Origin: Enterococcus_D sp050529585
GTDB lineage: Bacteria > Bacillota > Bacilli > Lactobacillales > Enterococcaceae
Direction: 5' to 3'
NCBI RefSeq assembly: GCF_050529585.1
Contig: NZ_CP172882.1
Coordinates: 1,612,001 to 1,676,000 of the forward strand
DNA length: 64,000 bases
Shown: one piece after another, positions 17,353-26,148 of the stretch
Numbering within the stretch: the stretch's first letter is position 1
Layout of the letters: every line of letters begins with the position of its first letter
Notes under the pieces: generated by a model
The model's input: the letters and a program-made list of their open reading frames with translations, nothing else
What the model was told of the DNA's origin: nothing
Databases searched by the model: none
Program-made: the position numbers and the translations under genes

Positions 17353-17392
17353 AAAAAACACACTTAAGCGTACATTTCGCTTAAGTGTGTTT
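17353..17392 (-). terminator. terminator of tkt
   Basis: Arms AAACACACTTAAGCG and CGCTTAAGTGTGTTT with a 7-base loop, followed by TTT on the minus strand. Confidence 0.85.
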
Positions 17393-17420
17393 CCAACCTT
17401 GTGAATAAATGACGATTCGC

Positions 17421-19418
17421 TTAATTGATTGATTTAAACGTGTCTACCACATTCTCAACAGTAAAACCAAATTCTGCCAAGACTTTATCCCCTGGTGCAG
17501 ATGCCCCAAAATGATCAATGGCGATCACTTTTCCTTTACAGCCTAGATAACGATCCCAGCCGAATGGTGAAGCTGCTTCGATCGCGACACGTTTTTTGAC
17601 TGATCTTGGCAAGACGCTTTCTTTGTATTCTGCTGTTTGCGCTTCGAACAAATCAAAACTTGGTAAAGATACCACAGCGACATCGATGCCTTCTTCTGCC
17701 AATTTTGCTTGTGATTGTACAGCTAAGTTGACTTCAGATCCAGTTGCGATCAAAATCCCTTCCGGTTGTTCTCCTTGTTGTTTTGAGATCACGTAACCGC
17801 CTTTTGCGACTTGACTATCTGCCTGTTCTGTTGTTCCTTCAATGACTGGCAGGTTTTGGCGGCTCAAGACCAAGACAGTTGGTTTGTCTGTTGTCGTCAA
17901 TGCCAACTTCCAAGCTGCGCGGGTTTCATTTCCATCAGCTGGACGGATCACTTGGACATTCGGAATACAACGTACACTAGCTAATTGTTCGATTGGTTCA
18001 TGGGTTGGACCATCTTCACCTACTGCTACTGAATCATGAGTCAAGACATAGATGACTGGTGCATGTTGGATAGCAGATAAACGAACCGCTGGCCGTAGGT
18101 AATCGACAAAGACAAAGAATGTTCCACCATAAACACGGGTTCCGCCGTGCAATTGGATACCGTTCATCGCTGCAGCCATGGCAAACTCACGGACACCGAA
18201 CCAGATATTACGGCCTTCATATTGACCAGGCTCGAAATCTTTTTCTGCTGCGACCATCGTGTTGTTTGAGCCGGATAAATCGGCTGAACCGCCCCATAGA
18301 CTTGGGATCGCTTTTGATAATGCTTGGATCATTTCTTTACTTGATACACGGCTGGCTTGTGAACTGCCTACTTCATAAGTTGGCAATTCAGCATCCCAAT
18401 CATTTGGTAATTCACCGGCAAAAGCTTTTGTGAATTGCTCAGCTAACTCAGGATAAGCTTCTTGGTATGCTTTGAACGTTTCATTCCAAGCTGCTTCTGC
18501 TTTTTGGCCTTCATCGATCATCGTTTCTTTAAAGCGTGCTGCTACTTCCTCAGGAACGGTGAAGTCAGGAAATTCCCAGCCATAGATCGCCTTTGCTGCT
18601 GTGATACCTTCAGCACCGATCGGCGCACCATGGACAGAAGAAGTCCCTTGGTTTGGCGCACCATAACCAATAACTGTTTTGACCTCGATCAATGTTGGCT
18701 TGTCTGTTTCAGCTTTTGCGGCATCGATTGCGGCAGAAATCGCGTCTAAATCATTGCCATCTTTAACTAAAATATGTTGCCAGCCGTAAGCTTCAAAACG
18801 AGCACCTACATTTTCCGTAAACGCTTTTGATGTTGGACCGTCTAAAGAAATATCATTAGAATCATATAAAACAATCAATTTATCTAGTTTCATATGGCCT
18901 GCCATCGAAGCCGCTTCTTGAGACACACCTTCCATCAAATCACCATCACCGCAAAGTGCATACGTATAATGGTCGATCACATTGTAAGCATCCCGGTTGT
19001 ATGTGGCAGCTAAATGGGTTTCTGCCATTGCCATCCCAACTGCCATCGCGATCCCTTGGCCTAACGGACCAGTGGTTGCTTCCACACCATCAGTATGTCC
19101 GACTTCAGGATGTCCTGGTGTACGGCTGTCCCATTGACGGAAGTTTTTTAAGTCATCGATAGTGACATCGTATCCTGACACATGCAGTAAGCTGTACAAC
19201 AATGCCGATCCGTGTCCTGCTGACAAGACAAAACGGTCGCGGTCGACCCAGTTTCTTGATGTCGTTGGATTGACTTTTAAATGCTTGGTCCACAATGCGT
19301 AAGCCATTGGCGCAGCCCCCATTGGTAACCCAGGATGACCTGAATTTGCTTTTTGGACAGCTTCAATACTTAATGTACGTAATGTGTTGACGCCTAATTG
19401 ATCGATTTTATCAAACAA
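17421..19418 (-). CDS. tkt: transketolase
   Basis: A 665-residue thiamine-diphosphate enzyme of the pentose phosphate pathway. It starts with the FDKIDQLGVNTLRTLS segment typical of the family. SAGHGSALLYS, the ThDP/Mg motif GDGDLMEG (about 155-162) and the pyrimidine-domain Glu region (WFGVREFAM) are present. The start is TTG at 19418, with AGGGGG 8 bases upstream and no in-frame ATG nearby. Neighbour ynzC and nearby lexA repeat the B. subtilis order. Confidence 0.94.
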   Translation of the reverse strand: MFDKIDQLGVNTLRTLSIEAVQKANSGHPGLPMGAAPMAYALWTKHLKVNPTTSRNWVDRDRFVLSAGHGSALLYSLLHVSGYDVTIDDLKNFRQWDSRTPGHPEVGHTDGVEATTGPLGQGIAMAVGMAMAETHLAATYNRDAYNVIDHYTYALCGDGDLMEGVSQEAASMAGHMKLDKLIVLYDSNDISLDGPTSKAFTENVGARFEAYGWQHILVKDGNDLDAISAAIDAAKAETDKPTLIEVKTVIGYGAPNQGTSSVHGAPIGAEGITAAKAIYGWEFPDFTVPEEVAARFKETMIDEGQKAEAAWNETFKAYQEAYPELAEQFTKAFAGELPNDWDAELPTYEVGSSQASRVSSKEMIQALSKAIPSLWGGSADLSGSNNTMVAAEKDFEPGQYEGRNIWFGVREFAMAAAMNGIQLHGGTRVYGGTFFVFVDYLRPAVRLSAIQHAPVIYVLTHDSVAVGEDGPTHEPIEQLASVRCIPNVQVIRPADGNETRAAWKLALTTTDKPTVLVLSRQNLPVIEGTTEQADSQVAKGGYVISKQQGEQPEGILIATGSEVNLAVQSQAKLAEEGIDVAVVSLPSFDLFEAQTAEYKESVLPRSVKKRVAIEAASPFGWDRYLGCKGKVIAIDHFGASAPGDKVLAEFGFTVENVVDTFKSIN

Positions 19419-19515
19419 TGATAGTTCCCCCTAATTTAGGTTTTTTTTACCTTTATTACTGATTTTCATTATACGCGATTTCTTTGCCGATTACAATAGA
19501 TTGAAAAGGATTCCG

Positions 19516-19758
19516 CTATTCTCTATTGTGCAGACCTTTTCGTTTTTGAATCTCTTTTAATTTCTCTGGTGTGACATCGGTTCCTTCAGGATCAACGATT
19601 TTCATGCCTTCGATGTGATGACGCATGCCGCCGCGAAAAGCCGTCAAATATTCTTCTCTCAGCACTTTTTGTTCTCTTGCTTCAGCATCTGTCAAGCCGT
19701 CGCTTTTTTTCTTTTTTGCTAGTGCATTGATACGCGCTAATTTTTCTGGTGATAACAT
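19516..19758 (-). CDS. YnzC/UPF0291 family protein (DUF896)
   Basis: An 80-residue small soluble DUF896 protein of unknown function, with the family signature ARINALAKKKK (about 8-18) and the YLTAFRGGMRHHIEGMKIVD region. The start is ATG 19758, with AAAGGAG 8 bases upstream. In B. subtilis ynzC lies in the SOS-controlled yneA-yneB-ynzC operon next to lexA and tkt. Here yneA and yneB are absent from this spot. Confidence 0.88.
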   Translation of the reverse strand: MLSPEKLARINALAKKKKSDGLTDAEAREQKVLREEYLTAFRGGMRHHIEGMKIVDPEGTDVTPEKLKEIQKRKGLHNRE

Positions 19759-19822
19759 CTTCATCACTCCTTTACCCTTGATTTTACTACAAAATACGAC
19801 CTAAAAACAATAGCATAAAAAG

Positions 19823-19836
19823 CGAACATTTGTTTG
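19823..19836 (+). promoter_or_regulatory. LexA operator of lexA (autoregulation)
   Basis: CGAACATTTGTTTG matches the Gram-positive SOS box CGAAC-N4-GTTCG with one mismatch and overlaps the -35 of the lexA promoter. Confidence 0.8.
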
Positions 19837-19862
19837 AATTCTTCTCTATCCTATGGTACACT
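19834..19862 (+). promoter_or_regulatory. lexA promoter
   Basis: TTGAAT (19834-19839), 17-base spacer, TACACT (19857-19862). Confidence 0.75.
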
Positions 19863-19892
19863 TTAGTTATTAAATGAAAGAAGGTGTCAGTT

Positions 19893-20513
19893 TTGGCAAA
19901 ACGAACAGAAAATCGACAAATCGAAATTCTTAAGTTTATTCATACACGTGTCACTGAAAAAGGCTATCCGCCGACTGTTCGCGAAATTGGCGAAGCCGTT
20001 CAGTTATCTTCAACTTCAACTGTCCATGGTCATTTGTCCCGACTTGAAAAAAAGGGCTTGATTTTAAGAGATCCCACAAAACCAAGAGCAATCGAATTGA
20101 CGGCTTCCGGTCTTGAAAAGATCGATGTACAACCATCTTCGATTCCAATGCTAGGTATCGTCACTGCAGGAGAACCGATTTTGGCGGTAGAAGAAGCCTC
20201 AGACTTCTTTCCGATACCACCTGATTTAGCCAATAGTTCTGGCAGCTTATTTATGTTAACGATTCGTGGCGAGAGCATGATCAATGCTGGCATTCTTGAT
20301 GGTGACCAAGTCATCGTCCGTAAACAGCAGAGTGCCCAAAACGGTGATATCGTCATTGCTATGACGGATGAAGATGAAGCTACTTGCAAACGATTCTTTA
20401 AAGAAAAGAACTATATTCGCTTACAACCCGAAAATGATTATATGGAACCGATCATCTTAAACGATGTATCGATTTTAGGGCAAGTTGTTGGGTTATACCG
20501 TCACTTCTTATGA
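19893..20513 (+). CDS. lexA: SOS repressor LexA
   Basis: A 206-residue repressor of DNA-damage genes. The N-terminal winged helix (about 1-65, with GYPPTVREIGEAVQLSSTSTVHGHL in parts) precedes the auto-cleavage Ala-Gly in TAGEP (about 90) and the Ser/Lys dyad in GESM (about 126) and VIVRK (about 163-167). The start is TTG 19893, with AGAAGG 8 bases upstream; an in-frame GTG at 19884 has no room for a ribosome site. Its own promoter carries a LexA box. Confidence 0.93.
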   Translation: MAKRTENRQIEILKFIHTRVTEKGYPPTVREIGEAVQLSSTSTVHGHLSRLEKKGLILRDPTKPRAIELTASGLEKIDVQPSSIPMLGIVTAGEPILAVEEASDFFPIPPDLANSSGSLFMLTIRGESMINAGILDGDQVIVRKQQSAQNGDIVIAMTDEDEATCKRFFKEKNYIRLQPENDYMEPIILNDVSILGQVVGLYRHFL

Positions 20514-20534
20514 TCAAAACAAGTCATATCAATG

Positions 20535-20562
20535 AAATCTTCGATTCTTCGAAGATTTTTTT
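20535..20562 (+). terminator. terminator of lexA
   Basis: Arms AAATCTTCG and CGAAGATTT, 6-base loop, then a T run ending about 20562. Confidence 0.8.
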
Positions 20563-20570
20563 CTTTCCTC

Positions 20571-20599
20571 TTTACAAAGCGAACAAACATTCGTATAAT
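20571..20599 (+). promoter_or_regulatory. SOS promoter of the small membrane protein gene at 20641
   Basis: TTTACA (20571-20576), 17-base spacer and a consensus TATAAT (20594-20599). The spacer contains CGAACAAACATTCG (20580-20593), a LexA-type box with one mismatch, so bound LexA would block RNA polymerase directly. Confidence 0.8.
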
Positions 20600-20640
20600 A
20601 GATACACAAACATAAGTTCGTATTTAAGGAGTGAACAAGA

Positions 20641-20849
20641 TGAAAGCTATTCGTCGATTTGGTTTTGTTTTATTTGTATTATTGGTAGGTATTATTATTG
20701 GTTATTTTGGCGTGCTTACTGCAGTTTTGATTTTTTGTCCTCTAACGATGCTGTGGTTCATGTTGTGGGATGAAAAGAAGTTTCGTCAAGCAGAACGCAA
20801 ACGAAACAGACATTATTATGACCATGACATCTATCGATACGAACCGTAA
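20641..20849 (+). CDS. SOS-box-controlled small membrane protein
   Basis: 69 residues. A short basic N-terminus is followed by one long or two short hydrophobic helices (about 7-45) and a basic, then Tyr/Asp/His-rich tail (about 46-69). No known domain. The start is ATG 20641, with AAGGAG 8 bases upstream. Transcription starts from a strong promoter with an embedded LexA box, and a terminator follows. Size, topology, regulation and position next to lexA make a damage-induced division inhibitor or membrane checkpoint protein (functional analogue of YneA) a reasonable hypothesis; it has no LysM domain, so it is not YneA itself. Confidence 0.75.
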
Positions 20850-20888
20850 TATTCCTATTAGCCGCAAGGTTGAATTGATTCTATGAAT

Positions 20889-20920
20889 AAAAAAAGTCGG
20901 ACAAATGTCCGACTTTTTTT
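20889..20920. terminator. bidirectional terminator between the SOS gene and apt
   Basis: Arms AAAAAAAGTCGGACA and TGTCCGACTTTTTTT with a short loop; strong T tracts on both strands. Confidence 0.9.
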
Positions 20921-21431
20921 AATATTCCATAAGTGTTTTGATTTCTACACCTTGAATCTTATCTCGACCGTGCAAATCCATCAATTCAATCAAGAAAGCA
21001 CAGCCAACTACGATACCGCCTAATTTCTCAACCAATTCGATTGTCGCTTTGATCGTTCCCCCGGTTGCCAATAAATCATCACAGATCAAAACCCGTTGCC
21101 CTGGTTTGATAGCATCTGCATGCAAGGTCAATACATCGACTCCGTATTCTTTTTCATATTCAGCTTCAATGGTTTCACGAGGCAATTTGCCTTTTTTACG
21201 TACCGGCGCAAAACCAACACCCAATTGATAGGCAACTGGACAGCCAACAATAAAACCACGAGCTTCTGGTCCAACGACCATATCGATTGATTTTTCTTGC
21301 GCATATTCAACGATTTGCTGCGTTGCATAACGATAGGCTTCGCCATCGGCCATCAAAGGTGAAATATCGCGGAAAATAATCCCTTCTTGGGGGTAATCCG
21401 GAATACTTGCAATATAATTTTTTAAATCCAT
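20919..21431 (-). CDS. apt: adenine phosphoribosyltransferase
   Basis: A 170-residue purine-salvage enzyme that makes AMP from adenine and PRPP. It has IPDYPQEGIIFRD near the N-terminus, GPEARGF (about 60-66) and the PRPP motif VLICDDLLATGGT (about 118-130). The start is ATG 21431, with AGGAGG upstream. It lies 11 bases after recJ in the conserved recJ-apt pair. Confidence 0.94.
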   Translation of the reverse strand: MDLKNYIASIPDYPQEGIIFRDISPLMADGEAYRYATQQIVEYAQEKSIDMVVGPEARGFIVGCPVAYQLGVGFAPVRKKGKLPRETIEAEYEKEYGVDVLTLHADAIKPGQRVLICDDLLATGGTIKATIELVEKLGGIVVGCAFLIELMDLHGRDKIQGVEIKTLMEY

Positions 21432-21442
21432 GTTTTTTCCTC

Positions 21443-23746
21443 CTAAGATATCAACCACTGCTTCAAGGTTGATAAATCACTCATTAATAAGAACTCTTCT
21501 GTTTTGATCATCTGCTGCCGCCGCTGATAGAGCCTGCTATCCGTCAAAGGATGGGTAGCTGGTGCCGCATTTTTTTTCAAAACACCATCTTGTATTGTAA
21601 CAAATTCTAGCTCAGAAAACACCTGAATCATAAAAATTAATAATTTTTCGGGTAATTTTAAGAAATCAGCGATCGTTTTCAATTTGTAGCGTACATCTAA
21701 TTGTACTTGTTGGTGGATCAATTTGAATAAACGGCTGTATTGATCCCGTGAACCTACACCATCCAAATACGCGTCTTCTGGTGACAGCAAGACAAAATCG
21801 ATCCGGTTGACCGCTAGTGCTTCGACAATATCTTTGATGATCTGCGGATCAGTGGGACAATCTAAGAAGGCAATCTCATGGTATACGCCGCCATTAAATG
21901 CATCAATCAAGTCTGGCAGCGATTGAAAGATTTTTAAGTCAGGACAAAGACGTCGCGCTTCTGCGGACGGCTTTGTTTGGAAAGAGATACCTAATGTCTG
22001 GTTGTCAAAGGCTACCCCTTGGCGGTTGCGTTTCGAACGATAATCAAATAGTTGAACGCCTTCAACCGCAAAGTCTTCCATCATCAATTGTGGTTTTTTA
22101 TTGCCGTTCCACTCATTGATCGTTAGCTGGCCGACCAATGCCAGATGGTCATTTTCGAATTCATGGGCTTCAGCGCCGAAACCAAAACCAATGACGTCCA
22201 GTTGATGGGCAGCATGATCTTCCATCACCAATTTTAAGTGCTGGTTATCTGAACCGATTTGTCGGGCATTTTTGGTATTTAAGTCTTTGAATAAAAATTT
22301 AGGCAACGGGTTGCCTAAGCCAAACGGCGCCAGCAACTTCAAAGAATCGATCAACTGAATCGTCACATCTGCCAAAGATAGGACATCATCGATCTGCAAA
22401 GGGATTCCTTGGCTCAAATCGATTGCTTCAGATCGGACATACGCATTCATTGCTTCTTGAAGCAAATCTAAGTGATCGATCGGAATAGTCAATCCAACTG
22501 CTGCATGATGTCCGCCAAAACTGACGAACATGTCTTTCATGGTGGACAACATCTCAAATAAATTCAGCGCAGCCACACTACGGCCGGATCCTTTGGCTAT
22601 TCCTTGTTCTTTTTTTGTCAAAACAAGCACTGGCCGTCCTGTTTTTTGCATCAAGCGACCTGCTACGATACCCAAGACGCCCTCATGCCAGTTATCACCA
22701 ACCACCAAATGAACGTCATTTGCTGGGTTGATTTTTTGTTGGGCTTCTTTCATGATATCTTCAACAAAAGCTTTTCGTTGTTGATTGATCCCATCTAATT
22801 CATTTGCTAGTTGCGCAGCTTCTTCCTGATCAAAAGTAGTCATCAGTGTCACTGCAGGATTAGGGTCTTTTAAACGACCAATCGCATTCAATCTGGGACT
22901 GACAGAAAAACCGATATCAGATTCTGTTACTTGCTGCTTATTGACCCCACTGACAGACAACAATTCATTTAAACCAATTCGATCTGACTGTTGGATCATC
23001 TTCAACCCATTACTGACTAAAATTCGATTTTCACCTGTTAAGGAAACCATATCGGCAATCGTCCCGATCGCTACTAAATCCAACAACTCTAACGGCACTT
23101 CTTCCAGCAATGCACACGCGGTTTTGAAAGCCACACCAACGCCTGCCAAATCACCGAAAGGATATTGCCCCGCCGGATGTCTGGGGTGAACGATCGCATA
23201 GGCTTCGGGAAGCACTTCGGGTAGTTCATGATGATCAGTCACGATGACATCGATTCCTTGTTGTTGCGCATAGGCGATCGCTTCATGCCCTGAAACCCCA
23301 TTGTCTACCGTCACGATCAATTGGATCCCTTCCGCAATCTTTTCCTTATACACCTCAAGATTAGGACCATAGCCGTCTGTGAAGCGATTTGGCAAAAATG
23401 TCTTGACCTCAGCACCGAGAAGTTCAAGCGTTTCTTTTAATACGGTCGTACTCGTGATTCCATCCGCATCATAATCACCATAAATCAGAATCTGTTCCTC
23501 ATTGATGATCGCCTCATGAATCCGAGCTACTGCCTTATCCATGTCATATAACAAAAAGGGATCGTGCAATGCATCCAAATCAGGACGCAAAAAAGCAGCT
23601 AACGCTTCGGCGGACCGAATGTTTCGTTGCCACAATAATCGACCGATATGTTGGGGAATATTATTTGTTTCGATTAGTTCCTTGAACGCTGGGGATAGCT
23701 CGTTCGTATCTGGTTGTACCCACAGAAAATTCGCCTGTTTCACCAT
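21443..23746 (-). CDS. recJ: single-strand DNA exonuclease RecJ
   Basis: A 768-residue 5'-3' ssDNA exonuclease in recombination and repair. The DHH catalytic core shows YGDYDADGITS (about 85-95), VDNGVSG, VTDHHELPE (about 163-171, the DHH motif) and HPRHP. The DHHA1 part contains GGHHAAVGL (about 450). The long C-terminal extension of about 200 residues is typical of Firmicute RecJ. The start is ATG 23746; the adjacent GTG (23743) has slightly better spacing to AGGAG and could be the true start. It has its own promoter. Confidence 0.92.
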   Translation of the reverse strand: MVKQANFLWVQPDTNELSPAFKELIETNNIPQHIGRLLWQRNIRSAEALAAFLRPDLDALHDPFLLYDMDKAVARIHEAIINEEQILIYGDYDADGITSTTVLKETLELLGAEVKTFLPNRFTDGYGPNLEVYKEKIAEGIQLIVTVDNGVSGHEAIAYAQQQGIDVIVTDHHELPEVLPEAYAIVHPRHPAGQYPFGDLAGVGVAFKTACALLEEVPLELLDLVAIGTIADMVSLTGENRILVSNGLKMIQQSDRIGLNELLSVSGVNKQQVTESDIGFSVSPRLNAIGRLKDPNPAVTLMTTFDQEEAAQLANELDGINQQRKAFVEDIMKEAQQKINPANDVHLVVGDNWHEGVLGIVAGRLMQKTGRPVLVLTKKEQGIAKGSGRSVAALNLFEMLSTMKDMFVSFGGHHAAVGLTIPIDHLDLLQEAMNAYVRSEAIDLSQGIPLQIDDVLSLADVTIQLIDSLKLLAPFGLGNPLPKFLFKDLNTKNARQIGSDNQHLKLVMEDHAAHQLDVIGFGFGAEAHEFENDHLALVGQLTINEWNGNKKPQLMMEDFAVEGVQLFDYRSKRNRQGVAFDNQTLGISFQTKPSAEARRLCPDLKIFQSLPDLIDAFNGGVYHEIAFLDCPTDPQIIKDIVEALAVNRIDFVLLSPEDAYLDGVGSRDQYSRLFKLIHQQVQLDVRYKLKTIADFLKLPEKLLIFMIQVFSELEFVTIQDGVLKKNAAPATHPLTDSRLYQRRQQMIKTEEFLLMSDLSTLKQWLIS

Positions 23747-23764
23747 ATCACTCCTAACACAATA

Positions 23765-23794
23765 ATTATAGCAAACTATATACAAAAATGTAAA
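23765..23794 (-). promoter_or_regulatory. promoter of recJ-apt
   Basis: TTTACA (23794-23789), 18-base spacer, and TATAAT (23770-23765) preceded by TTTGC (TGn-like extension). Confidence 0.65.
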
Positions 23795-23799
23795 AACAA

Positions 23800-23888
23800 G
23801 CAAAAAACCACGTCTGATCAAATTGCCAAGAATCACCAGAAATTTTTCTGTTTTCCTTCTTAACAATAGAAAGTCGTGGTTTTACGCA
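23800..23888 (-). terminator. probable terminator of the rnz-SDR-lapA operon
   Basis: On the minus strand AAAACCACGAC near 23885 can pair with a GACGTGGTTTT segment near 23803-23815 ahead of a T run. The loop of about 60 bases is long, so confidence is moderate. Confidence 0.45.
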
Positions 23889-23900
23889 ACTGTTTAAAGA

Positions 23901-24335
23901 TCAACCTTGAGAATCGAAAGATTTCATTTCATCCGTTTCATCCATTGCGCTAGGCAATGCCGGCTCTTCAATCATTTGTGCTTCTTGATTGCTGAGTTGT
24001 TGTTCTCTTGCAGCTAGCTCCGCTTGTTTGTTGTTAAATTCTCGTTCCAAGCTTTCTCGTTGTTCTTTCAACACTTGATCGTTATTATTTTGATATTTAG
24101 CAAGATCATTGCGCAATGTTTTTAACTCTTTTTTCTGACGAAACATCGCGGTTGTTGATACCAGCAACAAAATCAATGCCCCTAACAACGCTGAGCCAAT
24201 AATGACCAAAATCAATGGTGATTGAATAGTTGTAAAGCCAAAATTTATCGGTACAGTCATATTATTCGCAACCGCAAACAAGACAACGACCAAAATCAAT
24301 AAAATACCAACAATGACCCGCCATTGATTTTTCAT
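23901..24335 (-). CDS. LapA-domain membrane protein (DUF1049-like)
   Basis: 144 residues: two membrane helices (about 7-27 and 41-63) enclosing the VANNMTVPINFGF signature of the LapA/DUF1049 family, then a cytoplasmic coiled coil (about 65-115) and an acidic tail. In Gram-negatives LapA helps lipopolysaccharide assembly; in Firmicutes the role is unknown. The start is ATG 24335, with AGGAG 9 bases upstream; the in-frame ATG at 24344 is too near the ribosome site. It lies 12 bases after the SDR gene. Confidence 0.75.
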   Translation of the reverse strand: MKNQWRVIVGILLILVVVLFAVANNMTVPINFGFTTIQSPLILVIIGSALLGALILLLVSTTAMFRQKKELKTLRNDLAKYQNNNDQVLKEQRESLEREFNNKQAELAAREQQLSNQEAQMIEEPALPSAMDETDEMKSFDSQG

Positions 24336-24347
24336 AACACTCATCTC

Positions 24348-25136
24348 CTATTTTTTGTTGAATAAACTACCCGCCATGAAATCGCCGATAGTTGGGAACA
24401 ATGTGTATAGCTTCGCTGCAGCACCAAAAATATACGGTCGATTGATTTCTCTTTTTGGATAGACCATATTTTTGACGATCGTACGCGCAAGTTTATTGGG
24501 TTCCAACACAATACTGCCTAGATTCGCCAAATAATTGCCACTAGGGTCTGCTTGATCAAAAAAGGCGGTCTCGATTGGTCCTGGATTAACGGTAGTCACA
24601 TGTACACCTACTGGTTTCAACTCCAAACGTAAAGCATTTGAAAAACCGATAACCGCAAATTTGGTAGCTGAATATACCGCTGTTTTCGGTGTAGCGATTT
24701 TACCAGCGATCGATGCGACATTGATGATGTGCCCAGTTTGTTGCTCAGCCATTTGAATGGCGATTTGTTGTGTTAAGACCATCATCCCCAAAACATTGAC
24801 TTCAAACATTTGTTGAAAAATGGCCGGATCCATCTCTGTAAATTCTTGAAAAATACCATAACCCGCATTGTTGACCAATACATCTACTGATCCAACTTCA
24901 TCTTTGATCCGTTCTAATAGGTGTTCGATACTTTTGGGGTTGGCAATATCCAATTGGAAGGCAAAAGCTGCTTTACCGCTTAATGCCATACATTGTTCTT
25001 TCACCTTGCCGATCAGATTGATCCGACGGGCACAAGTGACAACGATCGCACCTTGCTTGGCTGCTTCATAACAAATCTGTTCACCTAGACCAGCTGATCC
25101 GCCTGTCACTACAACCACTTTATTTTCTAGATTCAT
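24348..25136 (-). CDS. short-chain dehydrogenase/reductase, YqjQ-like
   Basis: A 262-residue classical SDR. It has the NAD(P) motif TGGSAGLG (about 11-18), NNAG (about 88-91) and the catalytic Ser plus Y-x3-K in YSATK (about 155-159). The substrate is unknown. It overlaps rnz by 17 bases. The rnz-SDR pairing is also seen in other Firmicutes (yqjQ next to rnz in B. subtilis), suggesting a conserved unit. The start is ATG 25136, with AGAGGAAG upstream. Confidence 0.87.
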   Translation of the reverse strand: MNLENKVVVVTGGSAGLGEQICYEAAKQGAIVVTCARRINLIGKVKEQCMALSGKAAFAFQLDIANPKSIEHLLERIKDEVGSVDVLVNNAGYGIFQEFTEMDPAIFQQMFEVNVLGMMVLTQQIAIQMAEQQTGHIINVASIAGKIATPKTAVYSATKFAVIGFSNALRLELKPVGVHVTTVNPGPIETAFFDQADPSGNYLANLGSIVLEPNKLARTIVKNMVYPKREINRPYIFGAAAKLYTLFPTIGDFMAGSLFNKK

Positions 25137-26076
25137 ACAATACTTCCTCTCCAGCAAAAGGAATTTCAACAATATCAAAATCTTTCACAATCAAGGTATT
25201 CGGAAATTTTTCTTTTGCTTCATTTGCTAAATCAGTGATATCTTTACCAACATATCGCGCACTGATGTGGTTCAATAATAATTTTTTGACACCAGCATCA
25301 CAAGCAACTTGGGCTGCCTGATAGGTCGTTGTGTGATAATAGGCTCTTGCAAGTTTAGCCTCTGACTTATTAAACGTACTTTCATGTACAAGAACATCGG
25401 CGCCTTCAGCCAGTTTGACTGCATTGCCGCATAAGCGGGTATCACCCAAAATAGCTAGGATCCGCCCTTGTTTATCTTGACCGAGATAATCAGCGCCATT
25501 GATGACACGTCCATCTTCTAAAGTCACTACTTCACCTTTTTTCAGACGGCCAAAGATTGGCCCTGGCTTTAAGCCTAATGCCAAAAGGGCGTCAACTTGA
25601 AGTTCCCCTTTATGGCTGGCCTCAACAATGCGATAACCAAAACTTTCAATGCCATGATCAAGGCGCAAACAAGATACCTCAAACTGCTGGTCTTTAAACA
25701 GAACGCCCTCTTCTTCGATTTCAATCAATCGTAAGGGATAACTGATTTTTGTTTGCGAAATGCGCAAGATCGTTTGCACAAAATCTTTGATTCCTTTTGG
25801 TCCATAGATTTCTAGAGGCGTATCGCCGCCTTGAAAAGAACGACTGCTGATCAAACCCGGCAAACCATAGATATGGTCGCCATGTAAGTGGGTAATAAAA
25901 ATTTTTTCAATTTTCCGTGGGCGAATCGTTGACCGCAAAATTTGCATTTGGGTGCCTTCGCCGCAATCAAATAGCCAAACCGCGTTGCGTTCATCTAACA
26001 AGCGCAATGCAGTACTTGTGACATTTCGATGTTTCGCGGGTACACCCGCGCCTGTACCTAAAAATTCTAATTCCAT
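25120..26076 (-). CDS. rnz: ribonuclease Z
   Basis: A 318-residue zinc-dependent endonuclease that trims tRNA 3' ends lacking CCA. It has the metallo-beta-lactamase motif THLHGDHIYGLPG (about 62-74), the flexible-arm region (about 150-200), a third ligand region ILGDTR, and the C-terminal LLNHISARY. The start is ATG 26076, preceded by AAAGGA. It is first in a minus-strand operon with the SDR and LapA-like genes. Confidence 0.93.
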   Translation of the reverse strand: MELEFLGTGAGVPAKHRNVTSTALRLLDERNAVWLFDCGEGTQMQILRSTIRPRKIEKIFITHLHGDHIYGLPGLISSRSFQGGDTPLEIYGPKGIKDFVQTILRISQTKISYPLRLIEIEEEGVLFKDQQFEVSCLRLDHGIESFGYRIVEASHKGELQVDALLALGLKPGPIFGRLKKGEVVTLEDGRVINGADYLGQDKQGRILAILGDTRLCGNAVKLAEGADVLVHESTFNKSEAKLARAYYHTTTYQAAQVACDAGVKKLLLNHISARYVGKDITDLANEAKEKFPNTLIVKDFDIVEIPFAGEEVLYESRK

Positions 26077-26148
26077 GTGCTTCGTTCCTTTCATCTCTCC
26101 ACAATTTTAGCGGAAAAGAAAGTATTATGCAATCGAAGGTTCCATGGA

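Noticed and set aside
20641..20849. Naming the SOS-box gene yneA
   Set aside because: It has no LysM domain and no visible similarity to YneA; only position and regulation are comparable.
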